DNA from: UBA57 sp963577725 | GTDB taxonomy: Archaea > Thermoproteota > Nitrososphaeria > Nitrososphaerales > UBA57 | NCBI GenBank assembly: GCA_047517285.1 | Contig: JAKZTE010000013.1 | Coordinates: 1 to 5,177, forward strand | DNA length: 5,177 nt | Reading direction: 5' to 3' | In this document: positions 1 to 5,090 of the stretch, piece after piece | Layout: each line of letters begins with the position of its first letter | Position numbering within the stretch: the first letter of the stretch is position 1 | The notes under the pieces: model-generated | What the model saw: only the letters and a program-made list of their open reading frames with translations | The model's database searches: none | What the model was told of the DNA's origin: nothing | Translations under genes and position numbers: made by a program

Positions 1-94
1 TGCAGAACCAGAACCAATTGTTCATGCAGAACCAGAACCAATTGTTCATGCAGAACCAGAACCAATTGTTCATGCAGAACCAGAACCAATTGTT
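1..94 (+). repeat. 24-bp perfect coding tandem repeat, about 3.9 copies
   Basis: Three identical 24-bp units (1-24, 25-48, 49-72) are followed by 22 identical bases (73-94). Since 24 is a multiple of three, the reading frame is kept and each unit encodes AEPEPIVH. Each unit also contains an internal GAACCA doublet (Glu-Pro, Glu-Pro). There is no synonymous difference between copies, which indicates recent expansion or gene conversion. The array runs off the left edge, so the true copy number is unknown. Confidence 0.97.
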
Positions 95-508
95 GAACCC
101 GGCTATAATCCAGATTTCGGATTACTTATGAATAAGAATAAAATAATTGAATATGGACCTGATACTATTACAGAAGATAAAGAAATTCATCCTACTATCG
201 TACCTTCTGATCCAGAACCTGAATCACATCCAATTTTTATTAATGAACGTCCTCATGCCGCTACAAGTGAAATGGAAACACCTAATGACGACAAACATAA
301 TGATTTTAAATTATTTGATGAACCTGAGACTGATGATTCTGCTGATTCATTCATTGCAAAAATTACTGATTTTGCAAATAAACATCCTGATTTAAGTCCT
401 ATGGAAGATGATTCAATTCCTGATAACAAACATGTTACAAATAATGAACATAAACCAATGCCTAAATCGGAACGTACTGATAACGGTTGGAAAATATCTT
501 TCGAATAA
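2..508 (+). CDS. Acidic Glu-Pro repeat protein, 3' part only
   Basis: The frame is open from the first bases, so the first methionine (128) is unlikely to be the start and the gene begins outside the window. The visible 168 residues open with four AEPEPIVH-type octapeptides (residues 1-32, the last ending in Glu). A short EPGYNPDFG-like linker follows, then a long stretch rich in Asp, Glu, Pro, Asn and His, ending in KISFE. I see no membrane helix, cysteine motif or enzymatic motif, and the composition suggests a disordered acidic tail. The permease gene starts 18 bases after the stop and the ATPase gene follows, so this may be an accessory component of that ABC system. It could also be an unrelated protein in the same operon. 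Its function is not recognisable; the missing N-terminus would decide it. Confidence 0.8.
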   Translation, partial: AEPEPIVHAEPEPIVHAEPEPIVHAEPEPIVEPGYNPDFGLLMNKNKIIEYGPDTITEDKEIHPTIVPSDPEPESHPIFINERPHAATSEMETPNDDKHNDFKLFDEPETDDSADSFIAKITDFANKHPDLSPMEDDSIPDNKHVTNNEHKPMPKSERTDNGWKISFE

Positions 509-526
509 TCCTAGCTGGTACATAAT

Positions 527-1012
527 TTGTTATTAGAATTACTTACTACTGGATTAACAATGGGTAAGTCCCAATCCAGACTTGCAATATTAATAATTGC
601 TATGACTACAATCAATGCAATCATATTGTCTAGTCTGTTAACCGGCCCTGGAATTATATTTATCAGTATGATTACTTTCTGTTTTGTACTTGTTTCAGAA
701 TATCTACTTACAAAGCAGACTATCGAATCATCAAAAAGTAAATTAATGTTATTTAATCAACTTGGAGCACAAACCCGTTCTATAATTTCTATCATGATAT
801 CTAGATTCATAATAGTTGGTTTAATTGGATTATTAAGTGGTATAATCATAGGTGCAAGTGTTGTATATACTTTACATACTCCACTAAACGTTATTCCAAA
901 TTTATTACAAAATTCTATATTGTATATCTCAATTTTGACAATTATTGGTATATGTATTGGTTCATATGTTGCAATTATTCAATCATTCAAACAAAATAAT
1001 CTATATCAGTGA
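527..1012 (+). CDS. Minimal FtsX-like ABC transporter permease
   Basis: This 161-residue protein is almost entirely hydrophobic, with four predicted membrane helices at about residues 18-40, 42-62, 92-114 and 131-152. Between helices 2 and 3 is a polar stretch ending in FNQLGAQTRSI. It resembles the cytoplasmic coupling segment of FtsX/MacB/LolC permeases (typically ...LRALGASRRQI...), which docks on the ATPase. Such permeases usually have a large extracellular domain after helix 1; here only about two residues separate helices 1 and 2. The protein is therefore a bare transmembrane half, probably working as a dimer. The start is uncertain. TTG at 527 keeps an amphipathic N-terminal helix (LLELLTTGLTMGKSQ) typical of the family, while ATG at 560 would give about 150 residues. 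No clear ribosome binding site is visible. The ATPase gene follows after 6 bases. Confidence 0.72.
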   Translation: MLLELLTTGLTMGKSQSRLAILIIAMTTINAIILSSLLTGPGIIFISMITFCFVLVSEYLLTKQTIESSKSKLMLFNQLGAQTRSIISIMISRFIIVGLIGLLSGIIIGASVVYTLHTPLNVIPNLLQNSILYISILTIIGICIGSYVAIIQSFKQNNLYQ

Positions 1013-1018
1013 CTATCT

Positions 1019-1681
1019 ATGCAAATTCCGATAATAAAATTATTGGATGTTACAATGAGTTATGAGAATAATACTATCTTTTCAAACGTAAATCTAGAAA
1101 TTCAATCCGGTGAAATTATTGCTGCTAAAGGAACTATTGGTTCAGGTAAAACAACATTACTCAATTTAATATGTGGAATTATGAAGCCTGATTCTGGAAG
1201 AATCTATATTGATAAGTATGATATTACTAAGCTTTCATCAAATAAATTATCTGCACTGCGCGCAAAAATATTTGGCATAGTGCCTCAGAACTCAAATTTG
1301 GTTCCTGAATTATCGATATCACAAAATTTAGAACTTCCATTAATGTTCAGTGGTATTGATAAAAATAAACGACAGTCAATTGTTAATAAAACTTTAGATA
1401 AACTCGGTCTCATTTCTCTAAGTGATCGGTTAGCCGGTACATTGAGTGTTGGAGAATCTGAGATTGTATCTATTGCACGTAGTATGGTTAATGATCCTCC
1501 AATATTATTAATGGACGAACCAACTGAAGGCCTAGATCCGATAATTTCTGAGATGATCTTGTCGTTAATTCGAGGAGATTCAATTATTAACCAAAAAACT
1601 GTATTTATTACAACTCACGACGAACGTATATTGAATATAGCTAATAGAGTAATTCACGTTAAAGAAAATATGAACTTATAA
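1019..1681 (+). CDS. ABC transporter ATP-binding protein (LolD/FtsE/MacB type)
   Basis: A 220-residue single-domain ATPase, the usual size for the family. It should sit on the cytoplasmic face and power the permease encoded 6 bases upstream. Visible motifs in order are Walker A GTIGSGKTT (residues 38-46), Q-loop Gln90, a signature at LSVGESE (142-148), Walker B ILLMDEP (162-168) with catalytic Glu167, D-loop GLDP (171-174), and the H-loop His200 in TTHD. The pattern of SGRIYIDKYDIT then VPQNSNLVPELSISQNLELPL matches the MacB/LolD/FtsE group (the o228 family), which partners FtsX-like permeases. The ABC signature is degenerate: SVGE replaces SGGQ. The other catalytic residues are intact, so activity is likely. 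No Shine-Dalgarno motif precedes the ATG. The substrate cannot be read from the sequence. The stop codon overlaps the TATA-like box of the downstream sRNA candidate. Confidence 0.93.
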   Translation: MQIPIIKLLDVTMSYENNTIFSNVNLEIQSGEIIAAKGTIGSGKTTLLNLICGIMKPDSGRIYIDKYDITKLSSNKLSALRAKIFGIVPQNSNLVPELSISQNLELPLMFSGIDKNKRQSIVNKTLDKLGLISLSDRLAGTLSVGESEIVSIARSMVNDPPILLMDEPTEGLDPIISEMILSLIRGDSIINQKTVFITTHDERILNIANRVIHVKENMNL

Positions 1682-1682
1682 T
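1675..1682 (+). promoter_or_regulatory. TATA-like box for the sRNA candidate
   Basis: CTTATAAT overlaps the last codons of the ABC ATPase gene. Its centre is about 26 bases upstream of position 1705, where the terminal stem of the box C/D candidate begins. That is the usual archaeal TATA-to-start distance, so the sRNA may be an independent transcription unit. The assignment rests on spacing and composition only, in a very AT-rich background. Confidence 0.45.
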
Positions 1683-1704
1683 CAACGTCATGATAGATGA
1701 TTAT

Positions 1705-1770
1705 ATGGTAGCAATGAGGACTCAGAGTTACGTAGAATTATGACGAGAAGGCATTTGACCGAGCTACCTG
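1705..1770 (+). ncRNA. Candidate box C/D guide sRNA targeting 23S rRNA
   Basis: The parts occur in the order and spacing of an archaeal C/D sRNA. A terminal stem GGTAGC (1707-1712) pairs with GCTACC (1763-1768). Then come box C ATGAGGA (1714-1720), a 12-nt guide (1721-1732), box D' TAGA (1733-1736), a 3-nt loop, box C' ATGACGA (1740-1746), a second 12-nt guide (1747-1758) and box D CCGA (1759-1762). Boxes C and D form a proper kink-turn: a 3-nt bulge, tandem G-A/A-G pairs, then GG/CC pairs, with a G-C replacing the usual U-U. Both spacers have the 12-nt length typical of archaea. Guide 1 is complementary to GUAACUCUGA and guide 2 to CAAAUGCCUU. These are neighbouring conserved segments of archaeal 23S rRNA (recalled, not searched), and each gives 10 contiguous pairs. 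The boxes deviate from RUGAUGA/CUGA, so consensus-only searches may miss this gene. Confidence 0.78.
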
Positions 1771-1797
1771 TTATTATTATAAATTTAAATTTTTCCA
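1769..1797 (+). terminator. T-rich end of the sRNA unit
   Basis: A T-rich run follows the 3' strand of the sRNA terminal stem, including TTATTATTAT and then AAATTTAAATTTTT. Archaeal RNA polymerase commonly stops at such T tracts without needing a hairpin. The same stretch probably also carries the TATA box of the aminotransferase gene, so the two signals overlap. Confidence 0.4.
1777..1790 (+). promoter_or_regulatory. TATA-like region for the aminotransferase gene
   Basis: The AT-rich stretch TATTATAAATTTAAAT has its centre about 35-45 bases before the ATG at 1823, predicting a start around 1806-1815 and a leader of roughly 8-17 bases. A second TATA-like string, TTTTTAAA (1802-1809), lies about 26 bases before an in-frame GTG at 1832 and could instead drive a leaderless transcript from there. 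Sequence alone does not choose between them. Confidence 0.35.
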
Positions 1798-1822
1798 ACA
1801 ATTTTTAAACAACATTTGAATA

Positions 1823-2998
1823 ATGAATAACGTGTCTAAAGATGATAATCATGATCCATATGATTCATTTCTAATGGTTCCTGGACCTACTGTAGTAGAT
1901 CCAAGAGTAAGAAAGGTTATGAGCAACAACCAAATGGGACATTTGAGCGAAGAATTCACTGAAGACTTTAATAAATTACTTGTTTTATCAAAAAAATTAT
2001 TTGGAACTGATACTGGTTCGCCTTTTATAATTACCGGTTCTGGAACAATTGCCATGGAATCTACTGTTTTAAGTTTATTAGAACAAAATAATAAAGGTCT
2101 TGTTGTAGATACTGGTTATTTCGCGCAACGTTTTGGTCAAATGCTTGATTGTTACAGCATTGATTCAAATACTTTGTCTTTTAATTTTGGCAGTCATGCA
2201 GATCCCGATGTTCTAAAAACTGAACTTAAGAAAAATAAATATGATGCAGTTTTCATCACTCATGTTGATACCTCTTCTACGGTCATGAATAATATTTATG
2301 AATTAGTTAAAGTTGTTAAAGATAACGATTCTCTTGCAATAGTTGATTCTGTATGCGGTGTTGGAGGTTGTGAATTGAATTTTGATAGACTTGGCGCGGA
2401 TGTTGTATTAACTACATCTCAAAAAGCAATTGGTTCAGTTCCTGGAGCCGGGCTTATGATGCTCTCGCAAAACGCTATTGAGTTACTTGAAAATCGTAAA
2501 TCAACTATTCCTTCATATTATCTAAATCTTAAAAAATGGAAGGTTCATATGGATAATCCTAAAACATACATCGCCACTCCTGCGATTCAAGTAATGGTTG
2601 CATTAAAAACAGCACTTGAAATGATTATGGAAGAAGGTTTAGAAAATCGATGGAATCGTCATAAAAATGTCGCTAATGCGATTCATACAGGTATTGAATC
2701 TCTTGGTTTAGATTTTGTTGCCGAAGAAAATTACAGAGCTTATACTGTTACTGGGTTCCATGTCCCTCTAGGAAAATCTATTCATATTCAATCTGAATTA
2801 AAATCTCGCTTTAATGTAGAAGTAGCAAGTGGATTCGGCGAAATGAAAAATAATGCTTTACGAGTTGGCCATATGGCCAATATTGGTTCTAATGAGGTTG
2901 GTTGTTTCTTAACTGGTCTTGAAACTATATTGTCTGAATATGACGATACAATCAAAAAAGGCACTGTTATTGATGCAATTTCTCAACTTTTAAAATAA
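1823..2998 (+). CDS. Class V aminotransferase, alanine/serine-glyoxylate type
   Basis: This 391-residue PLP-dependent enzyme has full family length. It opens with the signature FLMVPGPT (16-23), followed by GHLSEEF (39-45) and the cofactor phosphate-binding turn GSGTIAMES (72-80). Asp175 (IVDSVCGVGG) should contact the pyridine nitrogen. Lys201 in TTSQKAIGSVPG is the expected Schiff-base lysine. Arg347 in LRVGHMAN is the likely carboxylate-binding arginine. The family moves an amino group from alanine, serine or a related donor to glyoxylate or pyruvate in the cytoplasm; the exact substrates cannot be assigned here. The usual HGETSTG segment reads HVDTSSTVMN (147-156), with Glu to Asp and Gly to Thr changes near the active site. 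The first 15 residues are polar and form a small extension. Starts at GTG 1832 or ATG 1874 are possible but less likely. The gene stands alone after the sRNA and converges with the next gene across 4 bases. Confidence 0.9.
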   Translation: MNNVSKDDNHDPYDSFLMVPGPTVVDPRVRKVMSNNQMGHLSEEFTEDFNKLLVLSKKLFGTDTGSPFIITGSGTIAMESTVLSLLEQNNKGLVVDTGYFAQRFGQMLDCYSIDSNTLSFNFGSHADPDVLKTELKKNKYDAVFITHVDTSSTVMNNIYELVKVVKDNDSLAIVDSVCGVGGCELNFDRLGADVVLTTSQKAIGSVPGAGLMMLSQNAIELLENRKSTIPSYYLNLKKWKVHMDNPKTYIATPAIQVMVALKTALEMIMEEGLENRWNRHKNVANAIHTGIESLGLDFVAEENYRAYTVTGFHVPLGKSIHIQSELKSRFNVEVASGFGEMKNNALRVGHMANIGSNEVGCFLTGLETILSEYDDTIKKGTVIDAISQLLK

Positions 2999-3010
2999 TT
3001 TATTATTGTT
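2986..3010. terminator. AT-rich convergent junction, possible two-way terminator
   Basis: The aminotransferase stop (2996-2998) and the stop of the minus-strand gene (3003-3005) are only 4 bases apart. The junction contains a TTTTAAAA palindrome and T-rich runs on both strands. Any 3' untranslated regions must overlap the opposite gene, and the T runs could end transcription from both sides. Confidence 0.3.
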
Positions 3011-3248
3011 CAGTTTGACATATAGGACACGTAATATCTGTTTTATTAATTTCGGCTATACAATACTCACAATACTTCTTAGATTGATCATCAGGTTGTT
3101 CAGATTCAGGAGTTGATAGGACTGCTGAAAGTACCAACATAATTACTCCCATTAATCCAATTACCATTCCAAAAACTCCAGTTATCGCCACTAGAAATAT
3201 ACTTGAAAGGATTGTTACAATTCCATAGACTGCTAGCAATGTCCACAT
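3003..3248 (-). CDS. Two-helix membrane protein with C-terminal zinc ribbon
   Basis: An 81-residue protein. Residues 3-23 and 25-45 are strongly hydrophobic, forming a probable membrane hairpin rich in Gly, Val, Met and Leu. A polar linker (46-58) follows. The tail carries two CxxC knuckles, CEYC (60-63) and CPIC (74-77), spaced 10 residues apart as in a small rubredoxin-like zinc ribbon. With an even number of helices, the ribbon and the N-terminus should be on the same side, probably the cytoplasm. I know no specific function. Such membrane-anchored ribbons occur widely in archaea and may bind proteins or nucleic acid near the membrane. The gene is convergent with the aminotransferase gene and divergent from the next gene across 36 bases. 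No Shine-Dalgarno motif is visible, and a leaderless transcript is likely. Confidence 0.75.
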   Translation of the reverse strand: MWTLLAVYGIVTILSSIFLVAITGVFGMVIGLMGVIMLVLSAVLSTPESEQPDDQSKKYCEYCIAEINKTDITCPICQTEQ

Positions 3249-3284
3249 TATATATGATTATTCACTAATTACTAATTAAATAAA
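3249..3284. promoter_or_regulatory. Compact 36-bp divergent promoter region
   Basis: This gap separates the minus-strand start codon (3246-3248) from the plus-strand TTG (3285-3287), so it must hold both promoters. TATATATG (3249-3256) lies about 30 bases before the plus start. AATTAAATAAATT (3274-3286), read on the minus strand, lies about 28-30 bases before the minus start. If both transcripts are leaderless, each TATA box abuts or overlaps the other gene's start codon, and the two initiation complexes might exclude one another. The boxes are inferred from spacing and composition. Confidence 0.45.
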
Positions 3285-3863
3285 TTGAATCAAAAAACAT
3301 TTGATTATTATTCTGGTAAAAATACATTGATTGTCGGTGGCATACATAGTGATATTTCTGTTAATCGAAATGCTTTTCTAGCTGACTTGATTAAGGATGC
3401 AATCAATAAAGATTATGATAATAGAATCTCTATTATTGAAATGTGTCCTGATAAAACCTCATTCAAGAACATTAAATTTGCAGCGCAATTAGCAGAATAT
3501 ATAGATAATATAGGCGATTTTAATTATATAAAACCTGAAGTAGTTCATTGGCCACGTATATATGCCAATAATCCTAAAGACGCAGTACAGTTATCTGTTC
3601 AAAATTCACGCGCTCTCATCGAATGTTTAGATAAATTTAGAAAAAGACCCACTAGGATTCTATTCATTAATGAATTAAATTTTTATCTTCATATGGGAAC
3701 TATACACTGGCTAATGGAAACTATTTCTAAATCTTCAACATTTATTGGCACTTGTTTCAGAGCAAAATTTCCTTATTCAGATTATAATACTGGAATATCA
3801 AGACGAGAACGACGTTTGATTGATCGTTTAACACTCACAGTAGATGATGTAATTTCACTATAA
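3285..3863 (+). CDS. Unrecognised alpha/beta protein, possible degenerate P-loop fold
   Basis: A 192-residue soluble protein that I cannot assign to a family. The predicted pattern is alternating strand and helix: strand NTLIVGG (13-19), a helix around 30-40, strand RISIIEM (47-53), PEVVHW (84-89), strand RILFINE (124-130) and strand TFIGTCF (152-158). A glycine-containing turn follows the first strand, where a Walker A loop would lie, but no GK[ST] is present. RILFINEL occupies the place of a Walker B segment, with Asn in place of Asp. The stretch ELNFYLHMGTIHWLMETI loosely resembles the CobA/BtuR adenosyltransferase segment (DELNxALxxG...), but this is a weak resemblance by eye. A basic patch, RRERRLIDR (173-181), lies near the C-terminus. 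TTG is the only early start in this frame, because a stop lies 12 bases upstream and no ATG occurs before about codon 53. A T-rich run follows the stop. Confidence 0.7.
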   Translation: MNQKTFDYYSGKNTLIVGGIHSDISVNRNAFLADLIKDAINKDYDNRISIIEMCPDKTSFKNIKFAAQLAEYIDNIGDFNYIKPEVVHWPRIYANNPKDAVQLSVQNSRALIECLDKFRKRPTRILFINELNFYLHMGTIHWLMETISKSSTFIGTCFRAKFPYSDYNTGISRRERRLIDRLTLTVDDVISL

Positions 3864-3880
3864 TTTTATTTTACTTTATT
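3864..3880 (+). terminator. T-rich run after the unrecognised gene
   Basis: TTTTATTTTACTTTATT begins directly after the TAA stop at 3861-3863. It fits an archaeal T-tract terminator separating this gene from the zinc-finger gene. No hairpin is seen. Confidence 0.45.
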
Positions 3881-3936
3881 CGTTGAAATATTAGACATGT
3901 CATAATAACTATTTTTCCGAATATTATATAATATCC

Positions 3937-4098
3937 ATGATTAGTTCGTTACAAACTGATTTAGATTCAATAATTTGCAATTATTGTGGCAAATACCTGA
4001 ACAAAGAATATTACTTTAAATGTAAATCTTGTTTAACGATATATTGCTTTATTCATAAATCAAAACATAATTCTTGCAGTAAAATTCTTACAAATTAG
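3937..4098 (+). CDS. Small AN1-type zinc-finger protein
   Basis: A 53-residue protein made almost entirely of one zinc-binding domain. The putative ligands are Cys14, Cys17, Cys29, Cys32, Cys37, His40, His44 and Cys47, in the order C-x2-C-x11-C-x2-C-x4-C-x2-H-x3-H-x2-C. This matches the AN1 finger (C-x2-C-x9-12-C-x1-2-C-x4-C-x2-H-x5-H-x-C) except that the last loop is one residue shorter and the final His is shifted. AN1 fingers bind two zinc ions. Archaeal stand-alone versions are common but poorly characterised. ATG 3937 is the first start after an in-frame stop at 3892, and no Shine-Dalgarno motif precedes it. A weak TATA-like string (ATAATAACTATTT, about 3902-3914) lies at a fitting distance for a leaderless transcript. 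The 3' end overlaps the malate dehydrogenase gene by 11 bases on the opposite strand. Confidence 0.82.
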   Translation: MISSLQTDLDSIICNYCGKYLNKEYYFKCKSCLTIYCFIHKSKHNSCSKILTN

Positions 4099-4999
4099 TT
4101 TCTTTTACAGCATTTTTTAAGTTTTGAACACCTTTATTGAACTGTTCTGATTCTTTTTGATCTAGATCAATTTCAACTATTTTCTCAATTCCATTGCGGC
4201 CCAATATTACTGGAACTCCTATACATATTCCTTCTTGTCCATATTCTCCTTTTAAGAACGTAGATGCAGGCATGAGAATTCTTTTATCTAATTTTATTGC
4301 TTCTACCATTGAATATATTGCCATAGATGGCGCATAAAATGTTGCACCTTTTAACCCAATAATTTTTGCAGCTGCGCCAATAGTATCTGCATAACATTCA
4401 TTTATTACCTCTTTACTGGCAAATTTATTTAAGGACACGCCATTAATTGTTGAATATCTGATAAGTGGAAGCATTCCTTCTCCGTGTTCTCCAATTACTA
4501 ATGTTGTTACTGATTTTCTTGACACGTTTAATTTACTTGAAAGTACATTCTTAAATCTTAAATTATCTAATGCACCTGACATTCCAAATACTCTTTCTCT
4601 ACTAACCCCTAATATTTTATACATAACATATGTCATTGCATCAAGAGGATTTGTTACCATCAATACAATTGACTCCGGCGAATATTTTTTAATATTCTCA
4701 CCTACCGATTTTACAATACTCATATTTTTATGAAGAAGATCCATACGTGTCTCCCCAGGTTTTCTTCCCATGCCTGCTGGAACAATTATTATATCTGATC
4801 CTTTTAATTTACTAAAATCGTTAGTTCCTATAATTTTTCTATCAATGCCCATTTCACATACCATTTGTGAAAAGTCCATTGCTTCTCCTTCGCCTTTTCC
4901 CTCTGCAATATCTATTAATGTTACATCGTCTAGATTATGACTTAATATTTGTAATGCGGCAGTACTTCCTACATTTCCTGCACCTATTATTGAAATCAT
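4088..4999 (-). CDS. mdh: NAD-dependent malate dehydrogenase, LDH-like type
   Basis: A 303-residue protein, slightly shorter than the usual 305-320. It should interconvert malate and oxaloacetate with NAD(H) in the cytoplasm. The Rossmann loop is GAGNVG (6-11), and Asp30 at the end of the second strand indicates a preference for NAD over NADP. The substrate loop is PAGMGRKPGETR (73-84). Arg78 sits at the position that is Arg in malate and Gln in lactate dehydrogenases, which supports malate. Arg84 is the second loop arginine. Asn116 (VTNPLD), Asp144 and Arg147 (GALDNLR) and catalytic His171 (IGEHGEG) complete the active site. All key residues are present. The ATG at 4997-4999 starts directly at the nucleotide-binding strand, so no alternative is needed. 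TATA-like ACTAATAAAC (5021-5030, read on the minus strand) lies about 26 bases upstream, consistent with a leaderless message. The 3' end overlaps the zinc-finger gene by 11 bases. Confidence 0.95.
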   Translation of the reverse strand: MISIIGAGNVGSTAALQILSHNLDDVTLIDIAEGKGEGEAMDFSQMVCEMGIDRKIIGTNDFSKLKGSDIIIVPAGMGRKPGETRMDLLHKNMSIVKSVGENIKKYSPESIVLMVTNPLDAMTYVMYKILGVSRERVFGMSGALDNLRFKNVLSSKLNVSRKSVTTLVIGEHGEGMLPLIRYSTINGVSLNKFASKEVINECYADTIGAAAKIIGLKGATFYAPSMAIYSMVEAIKLDKRILMPASTFLKGEYGQEGICIGVPVILGRNGIEKIVEIDLDQKESEQFNKGVQNLKNAVKETNL

Positions 5000-5020
5000 G
5001 TGACTAATCTGATTTTGTAT

Positions 5021-5030
5021 ACTAATAAAC
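5021..5030 (-). promoter_or_regulatory. TATA-like box for malate dehydrogenase
   Basis: Read on the minus strand this is GTTTATTAGT. Its centre is about 26 bases before the A of the malate dehydrogenase ATG, the distance expected if transcription starts at or next to the start codon. A second AT-rich string, TTATAAAT (5041-5048), would give a leader of about 18 bases instead. Confidence 0.4.
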
Positions 5031-5090
5031 AGTCGTATTCTTATAAATCCAAATTCTCAGGTTTAATCCTTTTATTTTCACAAATCACTT

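Noticed and set aside
1..94. Possible CRISPR array
   Set aside because: The units are contiguous with no spacers and encode a continuous peptide. The 19-bp array at the right edge also lacks spacers.
147..395. 82-codon plus-strand frame
   Set aside because: It lies in another frame of the acidic repeat gene, and its Leu/Ile/Met-rich, repetitive translation is a shadow of that gene.
1691..1700. TAGATGA-like string as an alternative box C
   Set aside because: It has no matching box D with a flanking stem, whereas ATGAGGA at 1714 has the paired stem and correct kink-turn geometry.
1723..1726. Alternative box D' CAGA in the sRNA
   Set aside because: It would leave only two bases after box C, too short for a guide. 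TAGA at 1733-1736 gives the expected 12-nt spacer.
1705..1770. tRNA gene in the gap
   Set aside because: There is no acceptor/T-arm pattern (no GGTTCRANYCC-like T loop) and no anticodon arm; the hairpin is explained by the C/D sRNA.
1849..2055. 68-codon minus-strand frame
   Set aside because: It is antisense to the conserved N-terminal part of the aminotransferase gene and has no recognisable motif.
2865..2880. 16-bp perfect palindrome TTGGCCATATGGCCAA
   Set aside because: It encodes the conserved VGHMAN motif of the aminotransferase, and protein constraint explains it well enough without an operator.
3921..3934. 14-bp palindrome ATATTATATAATAT before the zinc-finger gene
   Set aside because: It is only A and T in an AT-rich gap. 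As a TATA box it would place transcription start inside the gene, so no operator or promoter is claimed.
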